A program made the translations under genes and the position numbers. Below the pieces are notes generated by a model. The model had not been told where the DNA came from and made no database searches. It was given only the letters and a program-made list of their open reading frames with translations. From assembly GCA_015222255.1 (NCBI GenBank), contig JADFUX010000056.1, positions 1 through 8,044 on the forward strand: 8,044 bases of DNA, read 5' to 3'. Origin of the DNA: Chloroflexota bacterium. GTDB taxonomy: Bacteria; Chloroflexota; Dehalococcoidia; GIF9; AB-539-J10. Shown here piece after piece: positions 1 through 5,980 of the stretch (the first letter of the stretch is position 1; the number at the start of each line of letters is the position of its first letter).

Positions 1-99
1 AAATAGATACAGAAAGTCGCAAGAAGGAAGATCCGAAATGCCAGTCAAAAGGGGGCGGGTTCATTTCTCTACAAGGCAGAGCCAAGGAAAGATCATGCT
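1..99. other. window edge, no gene recognised
   Basis: This is the short stretch downstream of the acetyltransferase stop codon. One plus-strand frame stays open across it, but its translation shows no recognisable motif, has no visible start, and continues antisense to the acetyltransferase. I see no hairpin followed by a T run that would end the acetyltransferase transcript. Confidence 0.5.
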
Positions 100-618
100 T
101 CACAGGATTTTCGAGTACACTACGAGGCGACCAACACCGAAGCCCATATGCTCAATTAGACTGCGCAAGTCCTTGTCTCGGTAGTCTATTCCTATGCGCA
201 TTGTCTTAATGCCTTTGGAGCGATATTTGGCGGCTAGTGCATTAACCAGGCTAATGCCAATACGTTTCCGCTTATAGTCGGGGTGAACACCTATCATTTG
301 GATCACGCCGAATTCGGTAGCTGCTTCGCGCAGATGTGCTATCTGGCCTAAGATAAAGCCACGAACCTGACCATCAACTTCAGCTACAAAGCTATAGTCA
401 AGCAGTGCTGCCACATTTCCAGTAATCGAATCTGCGTAGCTAGTTGGACTCTCCTCGTGGCTTATTCTCCTGTCAATAGATAGGATGTTTTCAGTAGTCA
501 GATTTGCATAGGTAATGGCCTTTCCTGCTGCTCTTACTTCCCTATCAACCGCAAGCGCAGCGTGTATATCTCCAACAGCCATGGGTCTGATTTCTATTCT
601 GCCTTCTACATTACTCAT
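100..618 (-). CDS. GNAT-family N-acetyltransferase
   Basis: This 172-residue protein fits the GNAT fold. The N-terminal strand reads IEIRPMAVGDIHAALAVD (residues 8-25). The central part has SFVAEVDGQVRGFILG, followed by the acetyl-CoA-binding motif A region IGVHPDYKRKRIGISLVNAL. A C-terminal LIEHMGFGVG resembles the end of RimI-like and other small-molecule or protein acetyltransferases. The family transfers an acetyl group from acetyl-CoA to an amine; the substrate here cannot be read from the sequence. In the pyrophosphate-binding loop (usually Q/R-x-x-G-x-G/A) the first glycine is replaced by arginine, with the second glycine kept. The ATG at 618 is preceded by a strong purine-rich site, GGGGAGG at 631-637. 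The gene stands alone and has its own predicted promoter upstream. Its codon use is like that of its neighbours. Confidence 0.85.
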   Translation of the reverse strand: MSNVEGRIEIRPMAVGDIHAALAVDREVRAAGKAITYANLTTENILSIDRRISHEESPTSYADSITGNVAALLDYSFVAEVDGQVRGFILGQIAHLREAATEFGVIQMIGVHPDYKRKRIGISLVNALAAKYRSKGIKTMRIGIDYRDKDLRSLIEHMGFGVGRLVVYSKIL

Positions 619-693
619 AGTAATCCCACTCCTCCCCTAAGCGATTTTCTATGATTGAAGACCATCTACGCCCTGCATCGTAAATTGATCCCT

Positions 694-723
694 ATTATAA
701 TATGCAACTAAGGATAAGAACAA
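694..723 (-). promoter_or_regulatory. predicted sigma70-type promoter of the acetyltransferase gene
   Basis: Read on the minus strand, a perfect TATAAT (694-699) is preceded by an 18-nt spacer and a weak -35 element TTGTTC (718-723). Transcription would start near 687, giving a leader of about 68 nt. The A/T core is nearly symmetric, so a TATAAT is also present on the plus strand at 696-701, but no matching -35 precedes it there. Confidence 0.45.
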
Positions 724-728
724 CATAC

Positions 729-745
729 TGTCTGAAACTCGGACA
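729..745. repeat. 7-bp inverted repeat upstream of the acetyltransferase promoter
   Basis: The arms TGTCTGA (729-735) and TCGGACA (739-745) pair across a 3-nt loop with one G-T wobble. The dyad lies 5 bp upstream of the predicted -35 element and just past the stop codon of the transposase remnant. It could be an operator, a small hairpin, or a leftover from the insertion sequence; the sequence alone does not decide. Confidence 0.4.
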
Positions 746-749
746 CCTC

Positions 750-941
750 TTACCTGGCCACAATAGCTTCGGTGATATTCGTATTCCTTGTCACTTCCAG
801 CAAAAACTCCAAATATGAACCTGGTTCGTTTCCCCTCAAATAGTCCTTGAGCTTTCTCTTGTGCCCTTTCACCTCGATTTGTCGCTTATGATAATGTCTA
901 ACGATGAATTTGTCCTTGTGAACATCCATGTTCTTCATCAC
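750..941 (-). pseudogene. IS110-family (DEDD) transposase, 5' remnant
   Basis: The minus-strand frame encodes about 63 residues from a GTG at 941. It begins VMKNMDVHKDKFIV and later has LKDYLRGNEPGS followed by LEFLLEVTRN. IS110-family transposases start with a (G)(I/M)DVHKD-type segment carrying the first acidic residue. About 45-50 residues later they have a leucine-rich LxxFLRxLxPGS segment and then an EATGN/EATRN motif carrying the second. Both landmarks are here in order (Asp6, Glu49). The frame then stops, against the 300-400 residues of a full transposase, and no downstream RuvC-like or Tnp20 portion is visible before the acetyltransferase promoter. I read it as a decayed N-terminal fragment. 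The alternative is a spurious ORF, but the motif order argues against that. The family assignment rests on recognition by eye. Confidence 0.5.
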
Positions 942-1142
942 CTTATTGCCCCAAACCCCATCCTTACCCTGTGCACAGCATCCGTCTTCCTTGCCTGGGG
1001 CAGGTCTGCTGTCCAGATTTCACGACATTCCTTTGAAACTGTACGCAATTCAGTGCTACACTACTGTCAGCCAAAGGCACTGAAAGAGACGCGTGATTTT
1101 ACAATTTGTGCCTCGGTTCTGTACTCTCACCCTTCGAAGCTA
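942..1142. other. about 200 bp without a recognisable gene
   Basis: This stretch separates the transposase remnant from the radical SAM gene. The plus-strand frame open from 861 continues through it, but its translation has no domain character and does not match the N-terminus of the radical SAM family. On the minus strand the remnant frame stays open only up to a TGA at 1020-1022. Since this is the flank upstream of an IS110-type start, it may hold decayed left-end sequence of that element. Nothing here proves it. Confidence 0.4.
1098..1125 (+). promoter_or_regulatory. weak candidate promoter for the radical SAM-trmO pair
   Basis: TTTACA (1098-1103) and TGTACT (1120-1125) are separated by 16 nt. 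Each matches the sigma70 consensus imperfectly. Transcription starting near 1132 would leave only about 14 nt before the chosen ATG, with no clear ribosome-binding site. Confidence 0.25.
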
Positions 1143-1145
1143 GTG

Positions 1146-1913
1146 ATGAATTCTGTCATCTATGGTCCGGTACCCTCATGGCGACTAGGCAGATCGTTGG
1201 GTGTAGACCTCCTCTCCACACAGGGAAAAACCTGCAATTTCAATTGCGTCTATTGCCAACTGGGCAAAACTGCCAATCCGGTTAGAGAGCGGAGGGTGTT
1301 TATTCAGACCGCCGAATTAACCCAGGAACTAAAGAGCGTAAGAGGGGTAGCTGCGGATTATGTCACCTTCTCGGGGATGGGCGAGCCTACTCTGGCCAGC
1401 AATCTGGGGCAGGCCATAGAGTTGGCCAGGGATATTTTGCACCTCCCCGTAGCAGTACTAACTAATTCCTCGCTGATGTCCAGAGAGGACGTCTGCGACG
1501 ACCTTGCCAGAGCCGATGTGGTGGTAGCAAAAATAGACGCTCACAACCACGACCTGTTCAAGCAAGTTAATAGACCCGTAACAGGCCTTTTGTTTCGCGA
1601 CGTACTCAAAGGTATTGAGCTTTTCAGAAGTGGATTCAAAGGCAAGCTATGTCTTCAAATAATGTTCATTGAGGCGAATAAGGATTTTGCCAGGGAGATA
1701 GCCAAGGTGGCAAGCTCGCTTTCACCTGATGAAATACAGCTTAACACTCCTTTACGCCCCTGCGCAGTGAAGCCTCTGACTCGATCCCAAATGGATTCCA
1801 TTCAGAAACACTTCAACAACCTCGGTAACGTGATCTCAGCTTACCAGACAGCCAGGCCTAAAGTGACGCCTCTAGATTCAAATGAAACATCTCGAAGAAG
1901 GCCAAAGCTCTGA
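1146..1913 (+). CDS. radical SAM protein, wyosine-synthetase-like (COG0731/TYW1-like)
   Basis: This 255-residue protein begins MNSVIYGPVPSWRLGRSLGV, typical of the family N-terminus (xYGPVPSRRLGxSLGVD). The radical SAM cluster motif CxxxCxxC is C30-NFN-C34-VY-C37 and is followed by QLGKT. A SAM-contacting segment, FSGMGEPTL, lies near residues 75-83, and a TNSSL strand near 106-110. The family cleaves S-adenosylmethionine with a 4Fe-4S cluster. Archaeal and eukaryotic relatives (TYW1/Taw1) build the imidazoline ring of wyosine at G37 of tRNA-Phe; the role of bacterial members is not settled. The frame is open from 861, but the first 95 residues of that longer version have no family character, so I start at ATG 1146 (GTG 1143 is equally possible). 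No good ribosome-binding site is seen. The TrmO-like gene follows after 35 bp, probably co-transcribed. Confidence 0.85.
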   Translation: MNSVIYGPVPSWRLGRSLGVDLLSTQGKTCNFNCVYCQLGKTANPVRERRVFIQTAELTQELKSVRGVAADYVTFSGMGEPTLASNLGQAIELARDILHLPVAVLTNSSLMSREDVCDDLARADVVVAKIDAHNHDLFKQVNRPVTGLLFRDVLKGIELFRSGFKGKLCLQIMFIEANKDFAREIAKVASSLSPDEIQLNTPLRPCAVKPLTRSQMDSIQKHFNNLGNVISAYQTARPKVTPLDSNETSRRRPKL

Positions 1914-1948
1914 TGGTAGGCTAGTTGCTTAAGGTTTAGAGACATACC

Positions 1949-2386
1949 GTGGAAGAAGAGCAGATATTGGAGTTGAAGCCCATAGGGATAATCCACTCGC
2001 CTTATCTTTCCAGAGCTCAAGCACCACGTCAGGGTGCCGGAAGACAGGAAATCTGCCAGGTGGAGCTATTCAAGGAGTTCCAGGAAGGTCTAAGAGACAT
2101 AGAGAGGTTTTCTCACATCGTCTTGATATATTGGTTTCACAAATCCAAAGGATATTCTCTGATGCTGACGCCATCCTGGGACACGAAGCCGCACGGCGTC
2201 TTCACAAGCCGATCACCAGATAGGCCCTGTCCACTAGGGTTGTCTGTGGTAGAACTTGTAGCAAGAGAGGGCAATATTTTGAAGGTAAAGGGGCTAGATG
2301 CTATAGATGGTACGCCTCTTTTGGATATCAAGCCATATTTCCCCTCTATAGACGAGAAAAGCCATGGTCAAATCGGGCTGGCTTGA
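1949..2386 (+). CDS. trmO: TrmO/TsaA-like SAM-dependent tRNA t6A37 methyltransferase
   Basis: This 145-residue single-domain protein has the TsaA/UPF0066 layout. LKPIGIIHSPYLSRAQAPRQ (residues 9-28) is followed by a beta-barrel core. The signature GVFTSRSPDRPCPLGLSVVEL (residues 83-103) comes next, then LDAIDGTPLLDIKPYFP. E. coli TrmO uses S-adenosylmethionine to methylate N6 of t6A at position 37 of tRNA-Thr. That protein is longer (about 235 residues) because of a C-terminal domain absent here, so this belongs to the short form whose substrate is less certain. In the signature the usual RPNPIG reads RPCPLG, an Asn-to-Cys change. The GTG start at 1949 is set by homology; the only upstream purine site is AAGG at 1931-1934, which is rather distant. 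It forms a pair with the upstream radical SAM gene and ends 28 bp from the convergent MBL gene. Confidence 0.8.
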   Translation: MEEEQILELKPIGIIHSPYLSRAQAPRQGAGRQEICQVELFKEFQEGLRDIERFSHIVLIYWFHKSKGYSLMLTPSWDTKPHGVFTSRSPDRPCPLGLSVVELVAREGNILKVKGLDAIDGTPLLDIKPYFPSIDEKSHGQIGLA

Positions 2387-2414
2387 AGCTAAGCTGAAGG
2401 ACAACCAATCTATT

Positions 2415-3269
2415 TTACAAGCTTATGCGGGTGCCAACATTGTTGAAGAAGAAAGCCTCCCCAAATTCCCGAGCCAATATGGCGGCTGCCGGCAAGCCAG
2501 TGCAGTGAGAAACACCCAGTCTCTGGATGTCCAACCTCTTTAACTCAGCGACAGTCAAGTTTATTCTCTCTGAAGAAGCTGCCATAAGATGCGTACCTCC
2601 GATAACGGCGTAAATAGCCTCTACGCCAGTCAGTTTCTGGGCATACTTCAGGGTATTGATCACTCCTCTATGAGCGCAGCCCAAGATTACAATCAATCCC
2701 CTTTCAGACTTGATGAACACCGCTCGGTCATCCCGCAGTGCATCAGGCTTAAGCTCAGTTCCCTCGCTTCGCTCGGGACAAAGCTCTTTTACGCAAAGAC
2801 CGGGGTCAATTGTCTCATATTCAGTCAACATGGGTATCTCACCACTGGCAACAATGTTTTCCCTGATCCATACCGGCTCCCTGGTCAGATTGAAAGACGC
2901 CCCTGAACTTTCCGCTGCCTCCCTGGGGAAAGGCACTCCAACGTATTCCTCTTTTCTCCCGGGCCGAAGAGCATACTTGGCTACCCAGATATCGGGGTGA
3001 GCGATTACCTCTACTTGTTTTCTCATCAGTTTCAGTATGTGCAGCAAGCCACCTGTGTGGTCTCGATGTCCATGGCTCAGGACAATTCTCTCCACTCCTG
3101 ACAAATCCATCCCTAGCACGGTTGCATTGTAGGCTGCTGAAATACCTTGTCCTGTGTCCAACAAAACCTCACAGTCGTCTACTCGAATCAGAATGCTCAA
3201 TCCCCACTCGGCAAGAAGGCCCATTCTGGCGGCGGTGTTTTCGCTTAGAGTAGTAATCCGAATTGGCAT
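2415..3269 (-). CDS. MBL-fold metallo-hydrolase (COG1237 type)
   Basis: The protein has 284 residues. The metal-binding motif HxHxDH is H66-G-H68-R-D70-H71 in LSHGHRDHTGGL. Later landmarks are GCAHRG (H200), GGTHL (H227) and SHCTG (H255), the order expected in the COG1237 group. That group is related to the archaeal dihydropterin/ribofuranosylaminobenzene-phosphate enzyme of methanopterin synthesis, but most bacterial members have no assigned substrate. There is no signal peptide, so it is probably cytosolic. It is the last gene of the gatB-secG-DUF62 operon, starting 3 nt after the preceding stop with only a weak ribosome-binding site, which suggests translational coupling. Residues 164-173 (CPERSEGTEL) come from a small repeat inserted in frame, described separately. 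The insertion lies between metal-binding segments and need not inactivate the enzyme. Confidence 0.85.
   Translation of the reverse strand: MPIRITTLSENTAARMGLLAEWGLSILIRVDDCEVLLDTGQGISAAYNATVLGMDLSGVERIVLSHGHRDHTGGLLHILKLMRKQVEVIAHPDIWVAKYALRPGRKEEYVGVPFPREAAESSGASFNLTREPVWIRENIVASGEIPMLTEYETIDPGLCVKELCPERSEGTELKPDALRDDRAVFIKSERGLIVILGCAHRGVINTLKYAQKLTGVEAIYAVIGGTHLMAASSERINLTVAELKRLDIQRLGVSHCTGLPAAAILAREFGEAFFFNNVGTRISL
2751..2786 (-). repeat. small dispersed-type repeat inserted in frame, with 6-bp flanking duplication
   Basis: On the minus strand the core GAGCGAAGCGA (2764-2774) sits between TCCC and GGGA arms that can pair (2775-2778 and 2760-2763). The block is flanked by identical 6-bp direct repeats, AAGCTC on the plus strand at 2751-2756 and 2781-2786. 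One flank plus the 24-nt insert is 30 bp, exactly ten codons, so the reading frame is kept. The protein shows it as EL-CPERSEGT-EL, with the EL pair duplicated. Elements with a GAGCGAAGCGA core and pairing arms are, from general knowledge, scattered through several bacterial genomes. Confidence 0.65.
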
Positions 3270-3272
3270 TTC

Positions 3273-4127
3273 TTACTCATCATTGTGTAGTATGACCTTT
3301 ATTTCATCTCCCAGCGTCATGCTGAGGAAGTCACTTGCTCTTCCGTCTTTCAGCGACACTTCCACATAACCGCTGCTCCCAATAATAGCCATCAGCCTTT
3401 CGCCCTCATCATAGTAGCGGCTTAACCCTCTGATATATTCACCCCCTGCCTCAATAATGATATCCCCCTGCGGCAGATCGCTGCTCCTGATATTGGTGAT
3501 TAGGTTGCCAAAGTGGTCAACATGTAGAATCTGCCCAGTCAAGTCACCTCGTGAATCCACGATTGGTTGAGGGATAGGGAAAACATGAAGGGAATAGGTC
3601 TTATCCCCAAATTCGTAGGGTGATATTCCCAGGGAAAGGCCAGCGGCAACTGGAGCAAAGATATCCCTCCCATGAAAGGTGGGGCTGACCGGATGCCTCC
3701 AAAAACGTGGGTCAGTAATAGCCACGGCTTCGAGTCCCTTCCTGAGTGTGATCCTCTCAAGGCTTTCAGGATACCAGACCAACCGGCCTTCACCACGGCC
3801 TTCTGTAGGGCATAGATCGTTAATCACGTAGCTGAGAATGCCATTATCAGGGGCAACGAAAAAGGCTGAAGGAGTTTTCACTATTATGCCCTGGCGTTCA
3901 CTGCCTACGCCTGGATCGACAATTGCCACATGAACCGTTTGCCTGGGGAAATAGCGATAGGCGGTATTAAGGACAAAGGCAGCCTGGAGGATATTCTGTG
4001 GCTTGATGGAATGGGTAATATCAATGATGCTAGCCTCAGGACTAATGCCCAAAATGACGCCTTTCATGACGGCAACATAGACATCACTGAAGCCAAAATC
4101 AGTGGTCAGGGTTACTATAGGAGCCAT
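3273..4127 (-). CDS. SAM hydroxide adenosyltransferase (DUF62, chlorinase/fluorinase superfamily)
   Basis: This 284-residue protein is a full-length DUF62 member. It starts MAPIVTLTTDFGFSDVYVAV, has MKGVILGISPEASIIDITHS at residues 21-40, and carries the motifs VDPGVGSER, APDNGILSYV and TFHGRDIFAPVA. The Asp-Arg-His triad that activates water in this family is present as D71, R78 and H152. The C-terminal beta domain has VDHFGNLITNI and IGSSGYVEVSLKDG. Family members split S-adenosylmethionine into adenosine and methionine using hydroxide, whereas the halogenases using chloride or fluoride are a small subgroup. The triad and its context favour the hydrolase. The physiological purpose is not established. 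It starts 9 nt after the secG stop with a weak ribosome-binding site. A 12-bp-offset direct repeat encodes EGRGEGR near residue 110, in a variable loop. Confidence 0.88.
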   Translation of the reverse strand: MAPIVTLTTDFGFSDVYVAVMKGVILGISPEASIIDITHSIKPQNILQAAFVLNTAYRYFPRQTVHVAIVDPGVGSERQGIIVKTPSAFFVAPDNGILSYVINDLCPTEGRGEGRLVWYPESLERITLRKGLEAVAITDPRFWRHPVSPTFHGRDIFAPVAAGLSLGISPYEFGDKTYSLHVFPIPQPIVDSRGDLTGQILHVDHFGNLITNIRSSDLPQGDIIIEAGGEYIRGLSRYYDEGERLMAIIGSSGYVEVSLKDGRASDFLSMTLGDEIKVILHNDE

Positions 4128-4136
4128 TCGTTATTC

Positions 4137-4367
4137 TCAGGAGGCAGGTACGGTGAGATTGGCGATTAGTATGGCAAAAACGACGAAAGTGACACTTAGG
4201 ATGACGGTAAGCTTCAGCAAGGTTTTTTGCATACCACGCCGCGTTCGATATACAGAATCGGCTTGCCCGAAGATACCTCCCAACCCACCACCATGCAGTT
4301 GAAACAAGATAGTCACAATCAGTGCAACGGCTACTAGTATCTGTGCCACAGTGAGATAAGTGGGCAA
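4137..4367 (-). CDS. secG: preprotein translocase subunit SecG
   Basis: This 76-residue membrane protein has two hydrophobic segments, about residues 4-24 and 51-73. Between them lies the conserved cytoplasmic loop HGGGLGGIFGQADSVYRTRRG, the SecG signature. SecG is the accessory subunit of the SecYEG channel that aids SecA-driven export. The start is TTG at 4367, chosen because it gives the normal SecG length and because an excellent GGAGGT site (4375-4380) lies 7 nt upstream. That site is built from the last codons of gatB (Gly-Gly before Lys-stop). The gatB stop lies 1 nt before the TTG, so the two are very likely translationally coupled. Confidence 0.93.
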   Translation of the reverse strand: MPTYLTVAQILVAVALIVTILFQLHGGGLGGIFGQADSVYRTRRGMQKTLLKLTVILSVTFVVFAILIANLTVPAS

Positions 4368-4368
4368 C

Positions 4369-5805
4369 TTATTTACCTCCCAGTTCCTGTATAAGAATGT
4401 CCTTGACCAAGGCAGGATTGGCTCTTCCTCTAGTGGCTTTCATTACCTGACCGGTAACAAAGGTCAAGGCTTGCTGCTTGCCGGCTTTGTAATCTGACAC
4501 TGCTTTAGGATTGTCTGCCACAACTTGCTTTACCAGTTCCCTTACCTCGGTGGAATCGCTAATTTGGCTGAGCTTTTTTTCTGCCACAATTTCAGCAGCT
4601 CTCTTTCCCGTGTGAAACATCTCCTCAAATACCGCTTTGGCTGCTGGTCCGCTAACAGTTCCCTTATCTATCAAGCTAAGCATTTCAGCCAAGAGCTCAG
4701 GGCTTATTGCAGCGTTCTCAATTTCAATGCCACCAGCATTAAGCAATCTGCTGAAGTCACCCAGGAGCCAATTGCTTACCATCTTTGCCTTACTGTGATC
4801 CGTCAGTCCGACGCTGTTCTCGAAATAGTCAGCCAACGCTCTGGAATCGGTCAAGAGCCTAGCGTCATATAGAGGCAGGCCATATTCAGCCATGAAGCGT
4901 TCTCTTCTAGCTTCAGGTAATTCGGGTAGCTTTGCTCTGATCTGCTCTATCCATTCTCTGTCGAAAACCAAGGGTGGCAGATCTGGCTCGGGGAAATATC
5001 GATAGTCATCAGCATATTCCTTGCTCCTTTGCGTTACGGTTATGCCCTTTTCTTCTACCCATCCCCTTGTCTCCTGCACAAGCTGACCGCCTTCTTGAAG
5101 CACCTTTCTCTGCCTTCTGGATTCATATTCCATAGCCTGATAGACCGCTTTGAAGCTGTTCAAATTCTTAACTTCTACCTTGGGTAGGAAGTCCTTGCTG
5201 CCTAGAGGGCGAATGCTTATGTTGGCATCACATCTGAAACTACCTTCTTCCATATTACCCGTGGAGACCCCTAGGTAACGGAGGATGTTGCGTAGTCCAA
5301 CAAGATAGGTTCGAGCTTCCTCCGGGGAACTGATTTCCGGTTCGCTTACCGTCTCCATCAAGGGAACCCCAGAGCGATTAACATCTATTAGGCTATAGTC
5401 CCCTCTATGCCACAGTTTAGCCACATCTTCCTCAAGATGCACCCTGGTGATATTGATTCTTCTTGTAGTTCCATTGCTATCAACATTCAGCCATCCCTCC
5501 TTCCCAACGGGAGCATCATACTGGGAAATCTGATAGCCTTTCATCAAATCCGGGTAACAGTAATTCTTGCGGTCAAACTTGGTGTACTCAGGAATGCTGC
5601 AATTTAGGGCCAGCGCAGTCATCACCGTATATTCCACTGCCTTGGCGTTAATGACAGGCAGAACGCCAGGCATACCCAAGCAGATGGGACAAACATGAGT
5701 ATTGGGTGGAGCACTGACATAATCGGTGCTACAAGAGCAGTACATCTTGCTCTTGGTTAGTAGCTGCGCATGAACCTCCAGGCCAATAACAGTCTCGTAA
5801 TCCAC
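4369..5805 (-). CDS. gatB: Asp-tRNA(Asn)/Glu-tRNA(Gln) amidotransferase subunit B
   Basis: The 478 residues are full length for GatB. The N-terminus [20 protein letters not shown] is followed by a Cys pair C23/C25 and C39-x2-C42 ([16 protein letters not shown]), the structural zinc site. The family signature [17 protein letters not shown] lies near residue 142. The C-terminal half carries the helical and YqeY-like tRNA-binding region, ending [13 protein letters not shown]. GatB binds the mischarged tRNA and phosphorylates the carboxylate in the GatCAB complex, which makes Gln-tRNA(Gln) and/or Asn-tRNA(Asn). No gatA or gatC is in the window, so they must lie elsewhere. The start is GTG at 5805; an in-frame stop at 5824-5826 leaves no other choice upstream. 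There is no ribosome-binding site at normal distance, and the promoter lies almost on the start codon. It heads the operon with secG, the DUF62 gene and the MBL gene. Confidence 0.97.
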   Translation of the reverse strand: MDYETVIGLEVHAQLLTKSKMYCSCSTDYVSAPPNTHVCPICLGMPGVLPVINAKAVEYTVMTALALNCSIPEYTKFDRKNYCYPDLMKGYQISQYDAPVGKEGWLNVDSNGTTRRINITRVHLEEDVAKLWHRGDYSLIDVNRSGVPLMETVSEPEISSPEEARTYLVGLRNILRYLGVSTGNMEEGSFRCDANISIRPLGSKDFLPKVEVKNLNSFKAVYQAMEYESRRQRKVLQEGGQLVQETRGWVEEKGITVTQRSKEYADDYRYFPEPDLPPLVFDREWIEQIRAKLPELPEARRERFMAEYGLPLYDARLLTDSRALADYFENSVGLTDHSKAKMVSNWLLGDFSRLLNAGGIEIENAAISPELLAEMLSLIDKGTVSGPAAKAVFEEMFHTGKRAAEIVAEKKLSQISDSTEVRELVKQVVADNPKAVSDYKAGKQQALTFVTGQVMKATRGRANPALVKDILIQELGGK

Positions 5806-5817
5806 GGCTTGTCGGCT

Positions 5818-5846
5818 AGTATATCAGCCTTCCTGAAGTGAAACAA
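5818..5846 (-). promoter_or_regulatory. predicted extended -10 promoter of the gatB operon
   Basis: On the minus strand TATACT (5818-5823) is preceded by TGA, giving an extended -10. A 17-nt spacer separates it from a weak -35, TTGTTT (5841-5846), which is part of the small palindrome AAACAAGTTT. Transcription would start near 5811, about 6 nt before the GTG of gatB. Confidence 0.55.
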
Positions 5847-5878
5847 GTTTGACTCGTTCACATGATTGGTGACACGCT

Positions 5879-5905
5879 GTTATCTAGCTGTCCGAGCTAG
5901 ATCAC
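5879..5905. promoter_or_regulatory. inverted repeat, candidate operator between divergent genes
   Basis: Perfect 8-bp arms ATCTAGCT (5882-5889) and AGCTAGAT (5895-5902) flank a 5-nt spacer. After one mismatch the pairing continues for two more bases on each side. The dyad lies 4 bp upstream of the -35 of the oxidoreductase promoter and about 33 bp upstream of the gatB -35. A further half-site AGCTAG occurs at 5927-5932, within the promoter spacer. No T run follows, so it is not a terminator. The position suits a regulator of the flavoprotein gene. Confidence 0.5.
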
Positions 5906-5909
5906 CCAA

Positions 5910-5939
5910 TTGACTCAGGTAGCATCAGCTAGGTATACT
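5910..5939 (+). promoter_or_regulatory. predicted sigma70 promoter of the oxidoreductase-VOC pair
   Basis: TTGACT (5910-5915) and TATACT (5934-5939) each match the consensus at five of six positions and are 18 nt apart. The start of transcription would be near 5946, giving a leader of about 35 nt that contains the strong ribosome-binding site. Confidence 0.65.
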
Positions 5940-5969
5940 CTTCACGCTCGGAGTTTTTTTCTCAGTAAA

Positions 5970-5977
5970 AAGGAGGG
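5970..5977 (+). promoter_or_regulatory. ribosome-binding site fixing the GTG start at 5981
   Basis: AAGGAGGG is a near-complete Shine-Dalgarno sequence, with only a few bases between it and the GTG at 5981. This supports GTG as the start although no ATG is nearby. Confidence 0.8.
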
Positions 5978-5980
5978 AAA

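Noticed and set aside
861..1145. N-terminal extension of the radical SAM protein from ATG 861
   Set aside because: The 95 extra residues lack any domain character and overlap the transposase remnant on the other strand. The family N-terminus (YGPVPSxRLG) begins right after ATG 1146.
2137..2331. Minus-strand ORF inside the trmO-like gene
   Set aside because: It lies wholly antisense to a well-supported gene and shows no motif.
2387..2414. Bidirectional terminator between the convergent trmO-like and MBL genes
   Set aside because: Only a 4-bp pairing near the trmO stop is visible, with no T run, so no terminator is supported.
2589..3000. Plus-strand ORFs inside the MBL gene
   Set aside because: They are antisense to a gene with a clear HxHxDH motif, and their translations look random.
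5879..5905. Terminator or riboswitch reading of the intergenic dyad
   Set aside because: No T run follows on either strand and the dyad lies upstream of the predicted transcription start, so an operator is the better reading.
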